Virus record (IMG/VR): IMGVR_UViG_3300037245_001361
Location: 1-64,000 of that record
Source: a virus
DNA length: 64,000 nt
Strand: one strand, 5' to 3'
Position numbers and translations under genes: made by a program. Each line of letters starts with the position of its first letter. Position 1 is the first letter of the stretch. This document shows positions 21,824 to 30,008 of the stretch, piece by piece. A model generated the notes under the pieces. The model saw only the letters and a program-made list of their open reading frames with translations, was not told where the DNA came from and did no database searches.

Positions 21824-22174
21824 ATGATAGTACTATACAAAAAAGAAAATAACCAATTTACAGCAAGTTTTGAGGATAGTCAAGGGTTTAAAACTCACTT
21901 TGGACCTTATCCAATAAAACTCAGCATGATTCTTTGTGTTCACGAACACTTTAAATATTCCAAAAAAGAAAAACCAATAATAATAGAGCAACCTTGGGAA
22001 TCATTAATGATTAATGGTATTGATTATGGTAAAAAACTATATGATGTAGCAAAAAGATTAAGACGAGAGGTTTATATGCTATCTATACAAGAGTATATGG
22101 ATGCTTGGAAAAATTGTGGGCTTATATTATATAATCCTATGGATGATTCTCAAATAATTAAAAAATATGATTGA
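21824..22174 (+). CDS. Unknown protein, 116 aa
   Basis: Beta-rich N-terminal region then helices (KKLYDVAKRLRREVYML, YMDAWKNCGL). It overlaps the next gene by 8 nt. No recognisable family. Confidence 0.6.
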   Translation: MIVLYKKENNQFTASFEDSQGFKTHFGPYPIKLSMILCVHEHFKYSKKEKPIIIEQPWESLMINGIDYGKKLYDVAKRLRREVYMLSIQEYMDAWKNCGLILYNPMDDSQIIKKYD

Positions 22175-22439
22175 TTTAAGAAAACCAATAATCAAAAGGT
22201 ACCACCAGTACCTTCTCGCAAAATCAAGAAGAATACAAGGTTCAATGAGCCTATCTCAAAGATTAATTCAAGATTGTGTTTTTGGAACTAACGAAGTTTT
22301 TACAAGCTATATTACCTATAATTACAAACCTATTTTAATGGAGATGTGGGAGTATGAGTTAAGGCAAAGAATGACAACAATAAAAATGAGAAATGGAACT
22401 TCAATTTCAATTCTGCCAAACCCATTATTTGATGAATAA
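22167..22439 (+). CDS. Unknown basic protein, 90 aa, last rightward gene
   Basis: Basic N-terminal region (KPIIKRYHQYLLAKSRRIQG) followed by aromatic helices. It is the last gene of the rightward arm; its stop is followed at once by the convergent terminator. Function unknown. Confidence 0.6.
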   Translation: MIDLRKPIIKRYHQYLLAKSRRIQGSMSLSQRLIQDCVFGTNEVFTSYITYNYKPILMEMWEYELRQRMTTIKMRNGTSISILPNPLFDE

Positions 22440-22440
22440 A

Positions 22441-22487
22441 AAAAGGAGAAACTAAGCGAACATTGTTCAAGTTTCTCCTTTTCTTTT
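22441..22487. terminator. Bidirectional terminator between the two arms
   Basis: AAAAGGAGAAACT (22441-22453) pairs perfectly with AGTTTCTCCTTTT (22470-22482), with T-runs on the plus side and A/T-rich sequence on the other. The loop itself contains GAAC-ATT-GTTC. It lies exactly where the rightward and leftward transcription units meet. Confidence 0.85.
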
Positions 22488-22518
22488 TAGACTTACACCT
22501 GGGGAGTGAAGTTTCTTC

Positions 22519-22764
22519 TTAAATATCTTTATTTTTTTGAGCTTGCTCAATTTTTCTTTTTAACATGTCGTAACTGCAATTAATCTTTGTAGCCTTAACG
22601 GATCCTTGGAAATAAACCATAGTTGATAAACCATCTTTACCTGTTCCTACTTCATCAGAATTTTCAACAAACCCTCTGTAACTATTTATATTATTGATGT
22701 TAATAGTATTCTTTACTAATTTACCACCCTTAACGAACATTTCTATTTCTATTTCCTGATACAT
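22519..22764 (-). CDS. Unknown small protein, 81 aa, end of late arm
   Basis: A beta-rich protein (IEIEMFVKGGKLVKNTINI, KDGLSTMVYFQGSVKATKI) with a helical end. It starts just after the stop of the upstream gene and is the last gene of the leftward arm. The fold may be a small beta-barrel or sandwich. Not recognised. Confidence 0.6.
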   Translation of the reverse strand: MYQEIEIEMFVKGGKLVKNTININNINSYRGFVENSDEVGTGKDGLSTMVYFQGSVKATKINCSYDMLKRKIEQAQKNKDI

Positions 22765-22765
22765 A

Positions 22766-23161
22766 TCACTTACTTAATAAAATTCCACAAACTAACCCAA
22801 TACCTAATCCACCTAACAAACTTGCCTTAGTCATTTTTCGACTACGAACCAAATTTAGAGATATTTTATTAATATTCTCATCTTTTTCAACGATTTGAAT
22901 GTCTTTATCTACAATGAGAGTCCTTAGATTCTCATCGATTTTACGAAAATTAAATATCTGTAATGATAAATTGGAAATTAAACTATCCTTTTTAGGAGAG
23001 TTAATAAGACATTCTAAGGCTCTTTTGTCTTGATTGTCAGTATAACATATACAAGAGTCTCTATCGTGGATTGAAGACTGCCCGTAAGCTATCTCTGTAT
23101 TCCCTATGAGAATCCCAAACAATAGCACTATCAATAGGTATTTCTTTCTGAAGTCTTTCAT
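22766..23161 (-). CDS. Exported spanin-like protein, 131 aa
   Basis: N-terminal signal peptide (basic MKDFRKK, hydrophobic LLIVLLFGILIG, AYGQ cleavage site), a Cys-containing segment, a long helical region (residues 65-108), and a C-terminal hydrophobic segment (LLGGLGIGLVCGILL). It overlaps the preceding i-spanin-like gene by 101 bases in another frame, an arrangement typical of Rz/Rz1 pairs. It lacks a lipobox cysteine, so it is not a canonical o-spanin. Confidence 0.55.
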   Translation of the reverse strand: MKDFRKKYLLIVLLFGILIGNTEIAYGQSSIHDRDSCICYTDNQDKRALECLINSPKKDSLISNLSLQIFNFRKIDENLRTLIVDKDIQIVEKDENINKISLNLVRSRKMTKASLLGGLGIGLVCGILLSK

Positions 23162-23369
23162 TGTCTTTTTCTATTACTTGATTTTCAATTCTTAATTTTT
23201 CGTTCTCAGTCAACAATTCCTTATGCTTTAATATTAGCTCTACTGCTTCTTTAGTGTAAGTTTTTTCTGATGGAAAAAACGAATCCTTTAACCCATTGAA
23301 AATACTCGAAACGGAACCCAACGCAAGGAAACCAACAACAACGTATATTAAAATTTTACTCTGTACCAT
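23061..23369 (-). CDS. i-spanin-like membrane protein, 102 aa
   Basis: From the ATG at 23369 the protein has an N-terminal transmembrane helix (residues 5-22: KILIYVVVGFLALGSVSS) then a long periplasmic coiled coil (KELLTENEKLRIENQVIEKD), the usual architecture of Rz-type inner-membrane spanins. A longer frame from 23426 exists but overlaps the holin-like gene further; the ATG at 23369 sits at its end. Its 3' end overlaps the next gene by 101 bases. It would help disrupt the outer membrane at lysis. Confidence 0.6.
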   Translation of the reverse strand: MVQSKILIYVVVGFLALGSVSSIFNGLKDSFFPSEKTYTKEAVELILKHKELLTENEKLRIENQVIEKDNERLQKEIPIDSAIVWDSHREYRDSLRAVFNPR

Positions 23370-23586
23370 CTTTCTTTTTGAACATTCCGCTAATAGCACG
23401 AAGACCCAACAAAGAGCAACCTGCAATCAACATTGAATTAAATAAGTCTTTATTTGCGGTATAGAAATCTAAACCGTCAAGAATAAAAGCAGAACAAACC
23501 AAAAGCATGATAAGAAAACCCCAAAATTTCTTTGAAGAATACTTACCACCCTTTTCGTCAGTAAACTGATCAGACCAAAAACTCAT
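23356..23586 (-). CDS. Holin-like two-helix membrane protein, 76 aa
   Basis: From ATG 23586: polar start (MSFWSDQF), two hydrophobic segments (FWGFLIMLLVCSAFILDGL; LFNSMLIAGCSLLGLRAI), and a charged KKKDGTE tail, as in class II-type phage holins. Its location directly before spanin-like genes in the late arm supports a lysis role. The longer frame starting at 23661 overlaps a separate small gene and is not used. Confidence 0.6.
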   Translation of the reverse strand: MSFWSDQFTDEKGGKYSSKKFWGFLIMLLVCSAFILDGLDFYTANKDLFNSMLIAGCSLLGLRAISGMFKKKDGTE

Positions 23587-23587
23587 A

Positions 23588-23722
23588 CTATTTAGGCTGA
23601 GGTCTAACGTAAGTTGAGTTCTTTCTTGAACTTGAATTAGTAGGTTTGATTTGAGTAGCACCAGTTTTACTATTAGTATTGTGAGCTCCTGACTTTAATG
23701 ATTTTCCTTTAGATGGTTTCAT
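23588..23722 (-). CDS. Small basic unknown protein, 44 aa
   Basis: A 44-codon frame with TAG stop, rich in Lys, Ser, Thr and Asn (KPSKGKSLKSGAHN...), low-complexity and probably disordered. It ends one base before the holin-like gene. Tight packing in the lysis cluster supports it being real; function unknown. Confidence 0.45.
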   Translation of the reverse strand: MKPSKGKSLKSGAHNTNSKTGATQIKPTNSSSRKNSTYVRPQPK

Positions 23723-23756
23723 AACTTATTATTATTTAATTAAAATTCAAATATAC

Positions 23757-24245
23757 TTAATTTTTACTATTTAATATCTGAGTAAGCATACCCTCTATTC
23801 GAGCATTTCCAGACTTAATCTCACTAATATTATTATTTATCGATTTAAACTCATCGTTAGTACTTACAGTTAATTCCTTAATTTCTTTTTGAGTACTATC
23901 AATTCTTGACCTTGTAGCTTCATCTTTTTCTTTAATGATTTCCATAAACTCAGCTTTCTGAGCTCTCTTACTACTTTTTACAGATATTAAATCTTCTCTT
24001 ATGTTTTTATTGTCTTTTTCAGATTCAAGTTTTAAAACATCAATTTTAGAATCATATTCTTTTTCAAGTGTCTTGAACCTTATATTATTTGCCTTTTCTT
24101 GTGCAGCCATATTAAGTCTTAAAGTTATAGCAGCTACAGTTACACCAACTATACCACCGCCAATAGTAATTAAATTTCCTAATGTAAATGTTACATCATT
24201 CATTCCATTTATAGCAGGTGCGGCATCTAATAAAACTCTAAGCAT
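23757..24245 (-). CDS. Membrane-anchored coiled-coil protein, 162 aa
   Basis: Residues 24-46 are hydrophobic and Gly-rich (LGNLITIGGGIVGVTVAAIT), a transmembrane helix with a short N-terminal outside part. The rest is a long coiled coil (residues 50-150). It could be a second spanin or a holin partner or tail-associated membrane protein; the context is the late lysis cluster. Confidence 0.55.
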   Translation of the reverse strand: MLRVLLDAAPAINGMNDVTFTLGNLITIGGGIVGVTVAAITLRLNMAAQEKANNIRFKTLEKEYDSKIDVLKLESEKDNKNIREDLISVKSSKRAQKAEFMEIIKEKDEATRSRIDSTQKEIKELTVSTNDEFKSINNNISEIKSGNARIEGMLTQILNSKN

Positions 24246-24253
24246 AATAATAA

Positions 24254-24586
24254 TTATTTTTGTTTTTTAACTTCTTCTAAATGTTCATCAAACGCAACAA
24301 TATCTCTGTGCATCATTCTCCAATTTTTTATCCTACAGTTATAAGCTACTAAAAATTCAGCATCTTCTAATTCTACAGTGTCTCCAACTTTAACATCTTC
24401 AATCTTTGAAATAACATTAAATCTTTCTTTCATTTCTGAAGTAGTAAACCCCTCTTTTGGTGGAGAGTTTAATCCAGTTAATAATAAGTCTAAAAAACCT
24501 AAGTTAACAATATCTCCCGTTGGATTTTCTTCAGTTACATTTCTTGATTCTGTAATTTCTGTTTTTCTGTTCTCAATTCTTTTCAT
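24254..24586 (-). CDS. Unknown soluble protein, 110 aa
   Basis: Polar N-terminal 35 residues followed by a small alpha/beta domain (residues 45-105: TTSEMKERFNVISKIED, KVGDTVELEDAEFLV). It overlaps the phospholipase-like gene by four bases. No known family recognised; possibly an accessory to that enzyme. Confidence 0.55.
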   Translation of the reverse strand: MKRIENRKTEITESRNVTEENPTGDIVNLGFLDLLLTGLNSPPKEGFTTSEMKERFNVISKIEDVKVGDTVELEDAEFLVAYNCRIKNWRMMHRDIVAFDEHLEEVKKQK

Positions 24587-24867
24587 TTTCCTTTGCTTTT
24601 ATAGTTAAAATATTTTTTACCAAATATACGTACTGATATGAAATAAACAATAGCCCAAGATTGATAATAACATTTTTTAAACCATCCGTTAATCTTAAAG
24701 GTGTCTTTTATCATGAATATGAAAAACTTTCCATCACACTCAAATCTTTTAGCTTCATCACCACCAATACCATAACCAATGTCGTGCTTATTGCAAGAAG
24801 CTTCAAAAAAGCTTTTGTAAGGAGGTTTTACCCAACTACCTTTTCCTCCACAACCATTAGTTTCCAT
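24583..24867 (-). CDS. Phospholipase A2-like small protein, 94 aa
   Basis: Secretory PLA2 hallmarks are present in order: CGGKG (residues 6-10, resembling the Ca-binding loop), C25-x-x-H28-D29-x-x-Y32 (the catalytic His-Asp pair with flanking Cys and Tyr), and C44-D45 after GGDEAKRFE. In PLA2 enzymes Ca2+ and the His-Asp dyad hydrolyse the sn-2 ester of phospholipids. A hydrophobic C-terminal helix (SWAIVYFISVRIF) could anchor it to membranes. It is encoded between tail-fibre and lysis genes, so roles in lysis, membrane entry or superinfection are possible. There is no signal peptide. Confidence 0.65.
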   Translation of the reverse strand: METNGCGGKGSWVKPPYKSFFEASCNKHDIGYGIGGDEAKRFECDGKFFIFMIKDTFKINGWFKKCYYQSWAIVYFISVRIFGKKYFNYKSKGK

Positions 24868-24870
24868 TGG

Positions 24871-25878
24871 TTAATATTCAATGTCTAAGATTCCTGTTAA
24901 AGTGTCTTTAAATATTTGTGTTTCTGAGGATGAGTTTATACCGTCAATAAGCAATTGTTTGTCTCCTTCAACATAAAGGCTCATTTCTGCACCATAGCTC
25001 CTCATAAAGCTCTTTCCAGCTTCTATACCTATTAGTTGAATTGCAGCTCCTTTAGCTTTATGAAGAAGTCTTTTTCTTGACTTTTCATTTGCTTCAAGCC
25101 CATCATCTAAATCAAGATATTTAACTAACTGCCGAGCAGCTATTGGAGTAACACCATCTACACCTATCCATTCAATATCAACAGAAATAGTTTCAGTTAT
25201 ACCTGTTACAGTATTTCTAATATAAACTCTTGTTTCTCTAACTTTTAAATTAGAGTAAAAACCTTCATTATAATCAGAATAATATTCTACCAAACTTCTA
25301 TCCCCAAAAGAATTTGTTGTTTTCTTTTTATGATAACCCTGTATAGTATAGTCAATATCTGTAATTGTAACAGGAACTATGTTAAAAAATTTATCAAAAT
25401 CAAGATAGTTAATATAGCCGCCTGGGTTTAAAAACTCTTGATACCTTATTGTTTCACTATACTTTTCTAAATTATCACCATCATTCCATATATCTGTAAA
25501 TATAGTATCATAAGTAGTTGTGGGAACATAGTTTTTCATATCCGCTTCTATGAATGTAACATTAGGTAAGTAAGGTTGCAGCATAGCAATTACTGTAGGA
25601 TCGTTGTCAATAATAGTTATACTCTTAACAGATGTTAAATCTTTTATTGGAAAAACACAAAATCCACAACCTGCTCCACAGATAAGTATATCACCTGAAA
25701 AATTATTCATGTTAGATTCATATATAGACTTGAGAGGTCTATTAACCATGTCATACATAATCACTTTATCATTATGAAACATGTATAGAGTGTTATACCC
25801 ATCTCTATCTAAGTGTTCAAACTTATAATCACCTTGTGTTTCTTCTGCAATTATACTTGCTAAATTTGGAAATATCAT
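24871..25878 (-). CDS. Spermidine-synthase/methyltransferase-like protein, 335 aa
   Basis: The N-terminal 200 residues resemble a spermidine-synthase-type Rossmann fold: a beta-hairpin N-terminal part, motif I ILICGAGCG (GAGCG at 68-72), an acidic SITIIDNDP at about 86-94, and TYDTIFTDIWND further on. The C-terminal third is not recognised. It lies among tail-fibre genes, an odd place for such an enzyme; it could modify polyamines, a surface component, or serve as a virion protein using the fold structurally. Confidence 0.6.
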   Translation of the reverse strand: MIFPNLASIIAEETQGDYKFEHLDRDGYNTLYMFHNDKVIMYDMVNRPLKSIYESNMNNFSGDILICGAGCGFCVFPIKDLTSVKSITIIDNDPTVIAMLQPYLPNVTFIEADMKNYVPTTTYDTIFTDIWNDGDNLEKYSETIRYQEFLNPGGYINYLDFDKFFNIVPVTITDIDYTIQGYHKKKTTNSFGDRSLVEYYSDYNEGFYSNLKVRETRVYIRNTVTGITETISVDIEWIGVDGVTPIAARQLVKYLDLDDGLEANEKSRKRLLHKAKGAAIQLIGIEAGKSFMRSYGAEMSLYVEGDKQLLIDGINSSSETQIFKDTLTGILDIEY

Positions 25879-25881
25879 ATC

Positions 25882-26343
25882 TTAATGTATTATAAGTGAA
25901 CTAATTCTTGCTGAATCTCCCATACCCCCACCAACTAAGAGTAACCTAACCTCGAAAAGAGCTGCGTTTAATGGAATGTTTGAAATAGCAACTAAATCTT
26001 GTATATTATCTATAGATGAATTAGTTACATTAGTAACCTCTGCTATTTGAAGTGAGTTTGTGACATCAAATATTTGAATAGACACACTTGTACCTCCAAA
26101 ATTCCAAACATTTGCTTTTATAATAGTAGGAATACCAAGAATAGAAGAGCCAGTATAAATAAACTTAGCTACAGAACTATAAGATGCACCGTTTTCTTGA
26201 AGAAAGTCATTATTATTTCTTGTAAAAGAAAATGATTGAGGTGTAGTTATTAATTGTGATGTTGGCACCTTTCCAGTTGCGCCTAATTGAGCAACGCCAT
26301 TGTTGGCTCCTAAATCATCATTTGTTAAATGTTTTAATCCCAT
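25882..26343 (-). CDS. Tail-fibre-type protein, 153 aa
   Basis: The N-terminus LTNDDLGANNGVAQLGATG-K-VPTSQL is of the form common in phage tail-fibre proteins, followed by a beta-rich domain ending in ARISSLIIH that looks like a jelly-roll receptor-binding head. It is likely a distal adhesin part. Starts after an ACATTAAGATATG leader shared with other late genes. Confidence 0.6.
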   Translation of the reverse strand: MGLKHLTNDDLGANNGVAQLGATGKVPTSQLITTPQSFSFTRNNNDFLQENGASYSSVAKFIYTGSSILGIPTIIKANVWNFGGTSVSIQIFDVTNSLQIAEVTNVTNSSIDNIQDLVAISNIPLNAALFEVRLLLVGGGMGDSARISSLIIH

Positions 26344-26353
26344 AATTATTTAT

Positions 26354-26626
26354 TTAAGACCAGTTTCCTGGGTATTTCTCTTCTAAAAGAACTTCTATTG
26401 TGTTTGATAAATCGGCATTTTTACTTGAAGATAATGCTGGTAAATCATACTTTTCAGTTTTCTGAACGTCATCATTATCACACTCTACATCATTATCATT
26501 ACAGGTGCATGTTCCTATAGTAAGAACTTTTTCATACTGCATAGCGTAAACCTTAACTTTAAAAGGCTGAGTGATCACATTGCCATTACTTAATCCATCT
26601 ACTGTTATTGTGTATTCTTTAATCAT
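26354..26626 (-). CDS. Small tail-associated protein, 90 aa
   Basis: Beta-rich N-terminal part (YTITVDGLSNGNVITQPFKV), then an acidic, Cys-containing loop (TCTCNDNDVECDND) and a C-terminal helix. Located between two fibre genes, so probably a fibre subunit, connector or assembly factor. Not recognised. Confidence 0.5.
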   Translation of the reverse strand: MIKEYTITVDGLSNGNVITQPFKVKVYAMQYEKVLTIGTCTCNDNDVECDNDDVQKTEKYDLPALSSSKNADLSNTIEVLLEEKYPGNWS

Positions 26627-26645
26627 AACTTAAATTGTTTTGTTA

Positions 26646-28907
26646 TTATGCTGCTTCAGTGTGTAAAACACCATTATCGGTATATATTCTATATCTTAAT
26701 CCGTTTGTTCTATCAAGAACAATTACACCATTAGAGCTTCCTAATGTTTCTACATCTCCATTTACTGTAGCCATAGATGTTATTCCTGAATTTGTTCCTA
26801 TACCTAATCCCCCAATATTATTAAACCAAGCATTTACATTTACTGCTCCGGTTTGTATTGCAAATCTTTGAGTTTGAACAGCTACATTATTTAGAGTCTC
26901 CATTTGGATTCCATCATTCGCATCATTAAAGGTTTCCCCTCCCTGAATTACTAATGGTCTAACCACGTCTCCTGTTATTTTTCTAACTTTTGAGAACTCT
27001 CCAGCTCTAATCTGAGCTGTTCCGGTACTTCCACTACTATCAATAAATTCAAATATATTATCTCTCGATTGAAACGTAAGTCCTTTATTGTGGGTTCCAT
27101 CATTTCGATCATAAATTTTAGAAGTTGTGGCATATCCAGAATTAAACTCTATACCAGCTTTTGTAACGCCAGTTCCTAATATAAGGTTTTGTTGAGCATT
27201 TGTAGGATTGACAAGTGTTAAAATAGCATTATCATCTGCTGTAAACCAAGGTGTTCCAATAGATCGCTCAAGAACTAAAGAGTTGCTTAAAGCGTCACCT
27301 TTAACGTGTAGTCTTGCAGTTGGTGCAGTAATTCCAACACCTAAATTCCCTGTACCTTCTAAAGTCATTAATCTTGTTAAAGAAGCACTCGTGCCATAAC
27401 CCCAAGTGAAATCAACCGAATTTAAGGCTACTATGTTTTGGAATAAACTTCCTTGAAATCCTATTCCGTGTTGATTTATACCTCCCGGTTCACTATATAG
27501 AGAAAATTTCATTCCTAAAGAACTATTTCCTCTTAACTCATTAGATACAACTTGATATTTAACCGAGTTGTTAATTCTAAAGTCTATAGTTTGAGCAGTT
27601 GCAGCATTTATAGCTGTTAATCCTGCTGAAGTTTGAAGGAAACCATAATTAGTTAGGCTGCTACCTATGTAACCCATAGTCGCAATTCCAGATTGAGTTT
27701 TAGCCTCCCAAACTCCAGCCTGTAATTTTCCTGTTCCAGAAACCGCTACTGTTTCGTTTCCTCCGAAAGTTAAACTGTTACCGTTTAGGTCTACAATTCT
27801 ATCTCCTAATAAAGAATCATCAGCAGTATAAATAGTATTACCACCTGTTATATCACTTAAATAAGCTATTGTTCCTGAAGCAGCTTGAAGTGTAGCTGTA
27901 AAGTCTGCCGCATTAGGTGTGTGAACTAATCTCATTTCACCAGTACCGCCAAGATTAAATCCTAAGCCATGGACATAAGCTGTATTAGCAGTTTTCACTA
28001 TCGTATCAGGCGCTCCTATTGCTGCTGTATTATAAATTCCTTGTTTATAAACTGCATAATTAGAGCCTATACTTATCGGTAAAGCTTCAGCACTTGCTGG
28101 ACCTCTTCCATCTGTATAATCTGCTATATTATTTTTAATAATTGCTATTGCTCCCCAACCTGCTCCATCAATATTGGAGTTTATATTTGTTGTAAAGCCT
28201 TGGTCGTTGTCTATTTCAAAGTTTGACTGAGTACCGTTATATGAAGCATCTCCACCAAAACCACCTACATTAATAGAAATATAAGTTCCTGATAAACTTA
28301 AATAGTTTTCAGACTTTATTATATTACTAAAGATGTCTGGCCCAGAATACATGTAAAAATTATCATCACCTACTTTCCATCTTTTGCCTTCTGCTTGATA
28401 TTTAGAAATAAAAGCACCTGTTAAAACACTAATGTCATTAGAAATTCCAGCCCATTGAATCTCTGTACTTCCCGTAAGAAAAGGACCTACACTTTGTACA
28501 GCAGTAACAGTATGAACACCATCATTAATACCTCCTGTTGTTCCAAACACTTCAATTTGAGAACCTATAGGGTAAGTGAATGTTTTGTTACCTGTCATTT
28601 CATAACACATGGTAGAACCAGGTATTATTGTTGAAAGTCTACCCTCATTTACAGAAGATGAACCACTATCTTTTTGTACTGCAGGGTCAGATACGTCTAC
28701 GTTAGGTTTAAATTCTAAACCATCAACTAATACACCTTTAACAATACTACTATTTGACATTTCAATATCACCAGTCTGCGTACCACCTGCCAAGGGCAAA
28801 TAAGCACCTAAATCAGTAATTGTAGCAAAAGGATTACTTGCAGAAGCAGAAGATGCTCCTAAAGCAGCGTTATATTCGTCTATCGGTAAAAATCTAAATA
28901 TATCCAT
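26646..28907 (-). CDS. Large tail fibre protein, 753 aa
   Basis: A long repetitive protein with Gly/Thr/Asn-rich beta content. The segment GNLGVGITAPTARLHVKGD at about residue 520 is the kind of sequence seen in phage tail fibres and fibre-tip proteins. N-terminus contains ITDLGAYLPLAGGTQTGD, another frequent fibre motif. No C-terminal S74 chaperone motif is evident. It is likely the main host-recognition fibre. Its start overlaps the stop of the upstream gene by one base. Confidence 0.8.
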   Translation of the reverse strand: MDIFRFLPIDEYNAALGASSASASNPFATITDLGAYLPLAGGTQTGDIEMSNSSIVKGVLVDGLEFKPNVDVSDPAVQKDSGSSSVNEGRLSTIIPGSTMCYEMTGNKTFTYPIGSQIEVFGTTGGINDGVHTVTAVQSVGPFLTGSTEIQWAGISNDISVLTGAFISKYQAEGKRWKVGDDNFYMYSGPDIFSNIIKSENYLSLSGTYISINVGGFGGDASYNGTQSNFEIDNDQGFTTNINSNIDGAGWGAIAIIKNNIADYTDGRGPASAEALPISIGSNYAVYKQGIYNTAAIGAPDTIVKTANTAYVHGLGFNLGGTGEMRLVHTPNAADFTATLQAASGTIAYLSDITGGNTIYTADDSLLGDRIVDLNGNSLTFGGNETVAVSGTGKLQAGVWEAKTQSGIATMGYIGSSLTNYGFLQTSAGLTAINAATAQTIDFRINNSVKYQVVSNELRGNSSLGMKFSLYSEPGGINQHGIGFQGSLFQNIVALNSVDFTWGYGTSASLTRLMTLEGTGNLGVGITAPTARLHVKGDALSNSLVLERSIGTPWFTADDNAILTLVNPTNAQQNLILGTGVTKAGIEFNSGYATTSKIYDRNDGTHNKGLTFQSRDNIFEFIDSSGSTGTAQIRAGEFSKVRKITGDVVRPLVIQGGETFNDANDGIQMETLNNVAVQTQRFAIQTGAVNVNAWFNNIGGLGIGTNSGITSMATVNGDVETLGSSNGVIVLDRTNGLRYRIYTDNGVLHTEAA

Positions 28908-29512
28908 TATCCAGCAGTTGTAATTGTTAATTCACTTGTTAAAGCATTATATGGAATAGCCGCATAAGTATCTCTATTGGCTAATTCAGGATATGTTATC
29001 CCTATCCCTTTTGATAAAACTGTTCCATTTACTGTTGCATCATTATTTCCAGTATTCATAAAAGAAACAGTTCTTTTTCCTGCCGAAACACTTGATGCAC
29101 CCGCTCCAGTAATAACATCTAATGTTGTTGCAACACTTGTTGATGGAGTTGCTAATGCTGTTGTATCTGCAAGAATTAATTGTAATACTGCTGACGGGTC
29201 TAAATATTCTAAAGGCCCAACCGGAACAACAACGTTTCCATTTACATCTTTATATATTACAACGGGAGTACCAGTTTCATAATTAGTTATTTGCTGTAAC
29301 ACTTTATCGCTATCTCCAGTATCTCTTACTAAGAGTATTTCAATATCTTGGTCAGAAGCTACAATTGCATTTAATACTGATAATAAGGTTGCCTCAGTAG
29401 CTCCTGCGGGACCACCAGAAGCAGCAACTAAATCTTCTAACTCAGAAAGTATAGCTACTCTTATTTTGTCCGATACCGAACTTTGTTTTATTAGATCTGA
29501 TTTTTTTGGCAT
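28907..29512 (-). CDS. Structural, probable tail/fibre-attachment protein, 201 aa
   Basis: Helical N-terminal region (KIRVAILSELEDLVAASG) followed by a Gly/Ser/Thr-rich beta domain (GASSVSAGKRTVSFMNTGNN). It directly precedes and overlaps the large fibre gene, so it may be the adaptor linking the fibre to the tail hub. Family not identified. Confidence 0.55.
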   Translation of the reverse strand: MPKKSDLIKQSSVSDKIRVAILSELEDLVAASGGPAGATEATLLSVLNAIVASDQDIEILLVRDTGDSDKVLQQITNYETGTPVVIYKDVNGNVVVPVGPLEYLDPSAVLQLILADTTALATPSTSVATTLDVITGAGASSVSAGKRTVSFMNTGNNDATVNGTVLSKGIGITYPELANRDTYAAIPYNALTSELTITTAG

Positions 29513-29528
29513 TATTTCTTAGTTTAAG

Positions 29529-30008
29529 TTATTTTCCTTCTTCAATATCTGTATACTGGATAGTTACTCTTTCCCCATCTAAAATAGCCTTAGCTATTCT
29601 TGGATAGATTCTTTTGTAAGCATCAACACTTGAACTACCCGTAAAGGTTTTTCTACTAACAGCATCGTTTAGTAATAAACAACCTGCAGTATGTTTTTCT
29701 GTATTTCCTGTATGTATAAGAATATACTGAAATTCCATTCCAGCATTTATAATCTTCCAATTTGGAGCATTATGAATACACAACATTCCCTTGTGAATAT
29801 CCTCGTATTTCTTAGAATATTTAGCGTGAAAACCGCCTTCTGACCTTAAACTGATACCATAAGTTCCATTTGGAACTCTTGTATCTCCTTTTACCTTAAC
29901 ACTTCTTTCTTCATCTTCTATTGTAAAAGTTTCAAATATACCATTGATATAGAGGATGCCCATCGAAGCATCCCCATTATCAGCAAATCTTTTTACAACT
30001 ATATTCAT
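29529..30008 (-). CDS. DUF5675-like, L,D-transpeptidase-type protein, 159 aa
   Basis: The pattern of early strand (VVKRFADN), then RVPNGTYGI, HKGMLCIHN, and H99-T-G-N-...-G-C110 (HTGNTEKHTAGC) fits DUF5675-type phage proteins, which have an L,D-transpeptidase-like catalytic Cys with an upstream His. They may act on peptidoglycan, as an endolysin or for entry. It overlaps the upstream gene by one base. It is the best candidate here for a cell-wall-active enzyme. Confidence 0.65.
   Translation of the reverse strand: MNIVVKRFADNGDASMGILYINGIFETFTIEDEERSVKVKGDTRVPNGTYGISLRSEGGFHAKYSKKYEDIHKGMLCIHNAPNWKIINAGMEFQYILIHTGNTEKHTAGCLLLNDAVSRKTFTGSSSVDAYKRIYPRIAKAILDGERVTIQYTDIEEGK

Noticed and set aside
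23587-23661. Extended holin start at 23661
   Set aside because: The extra residues overlap the small basic gene at 23588-23722 and precede a normal MSFWSDQF start at 23586.
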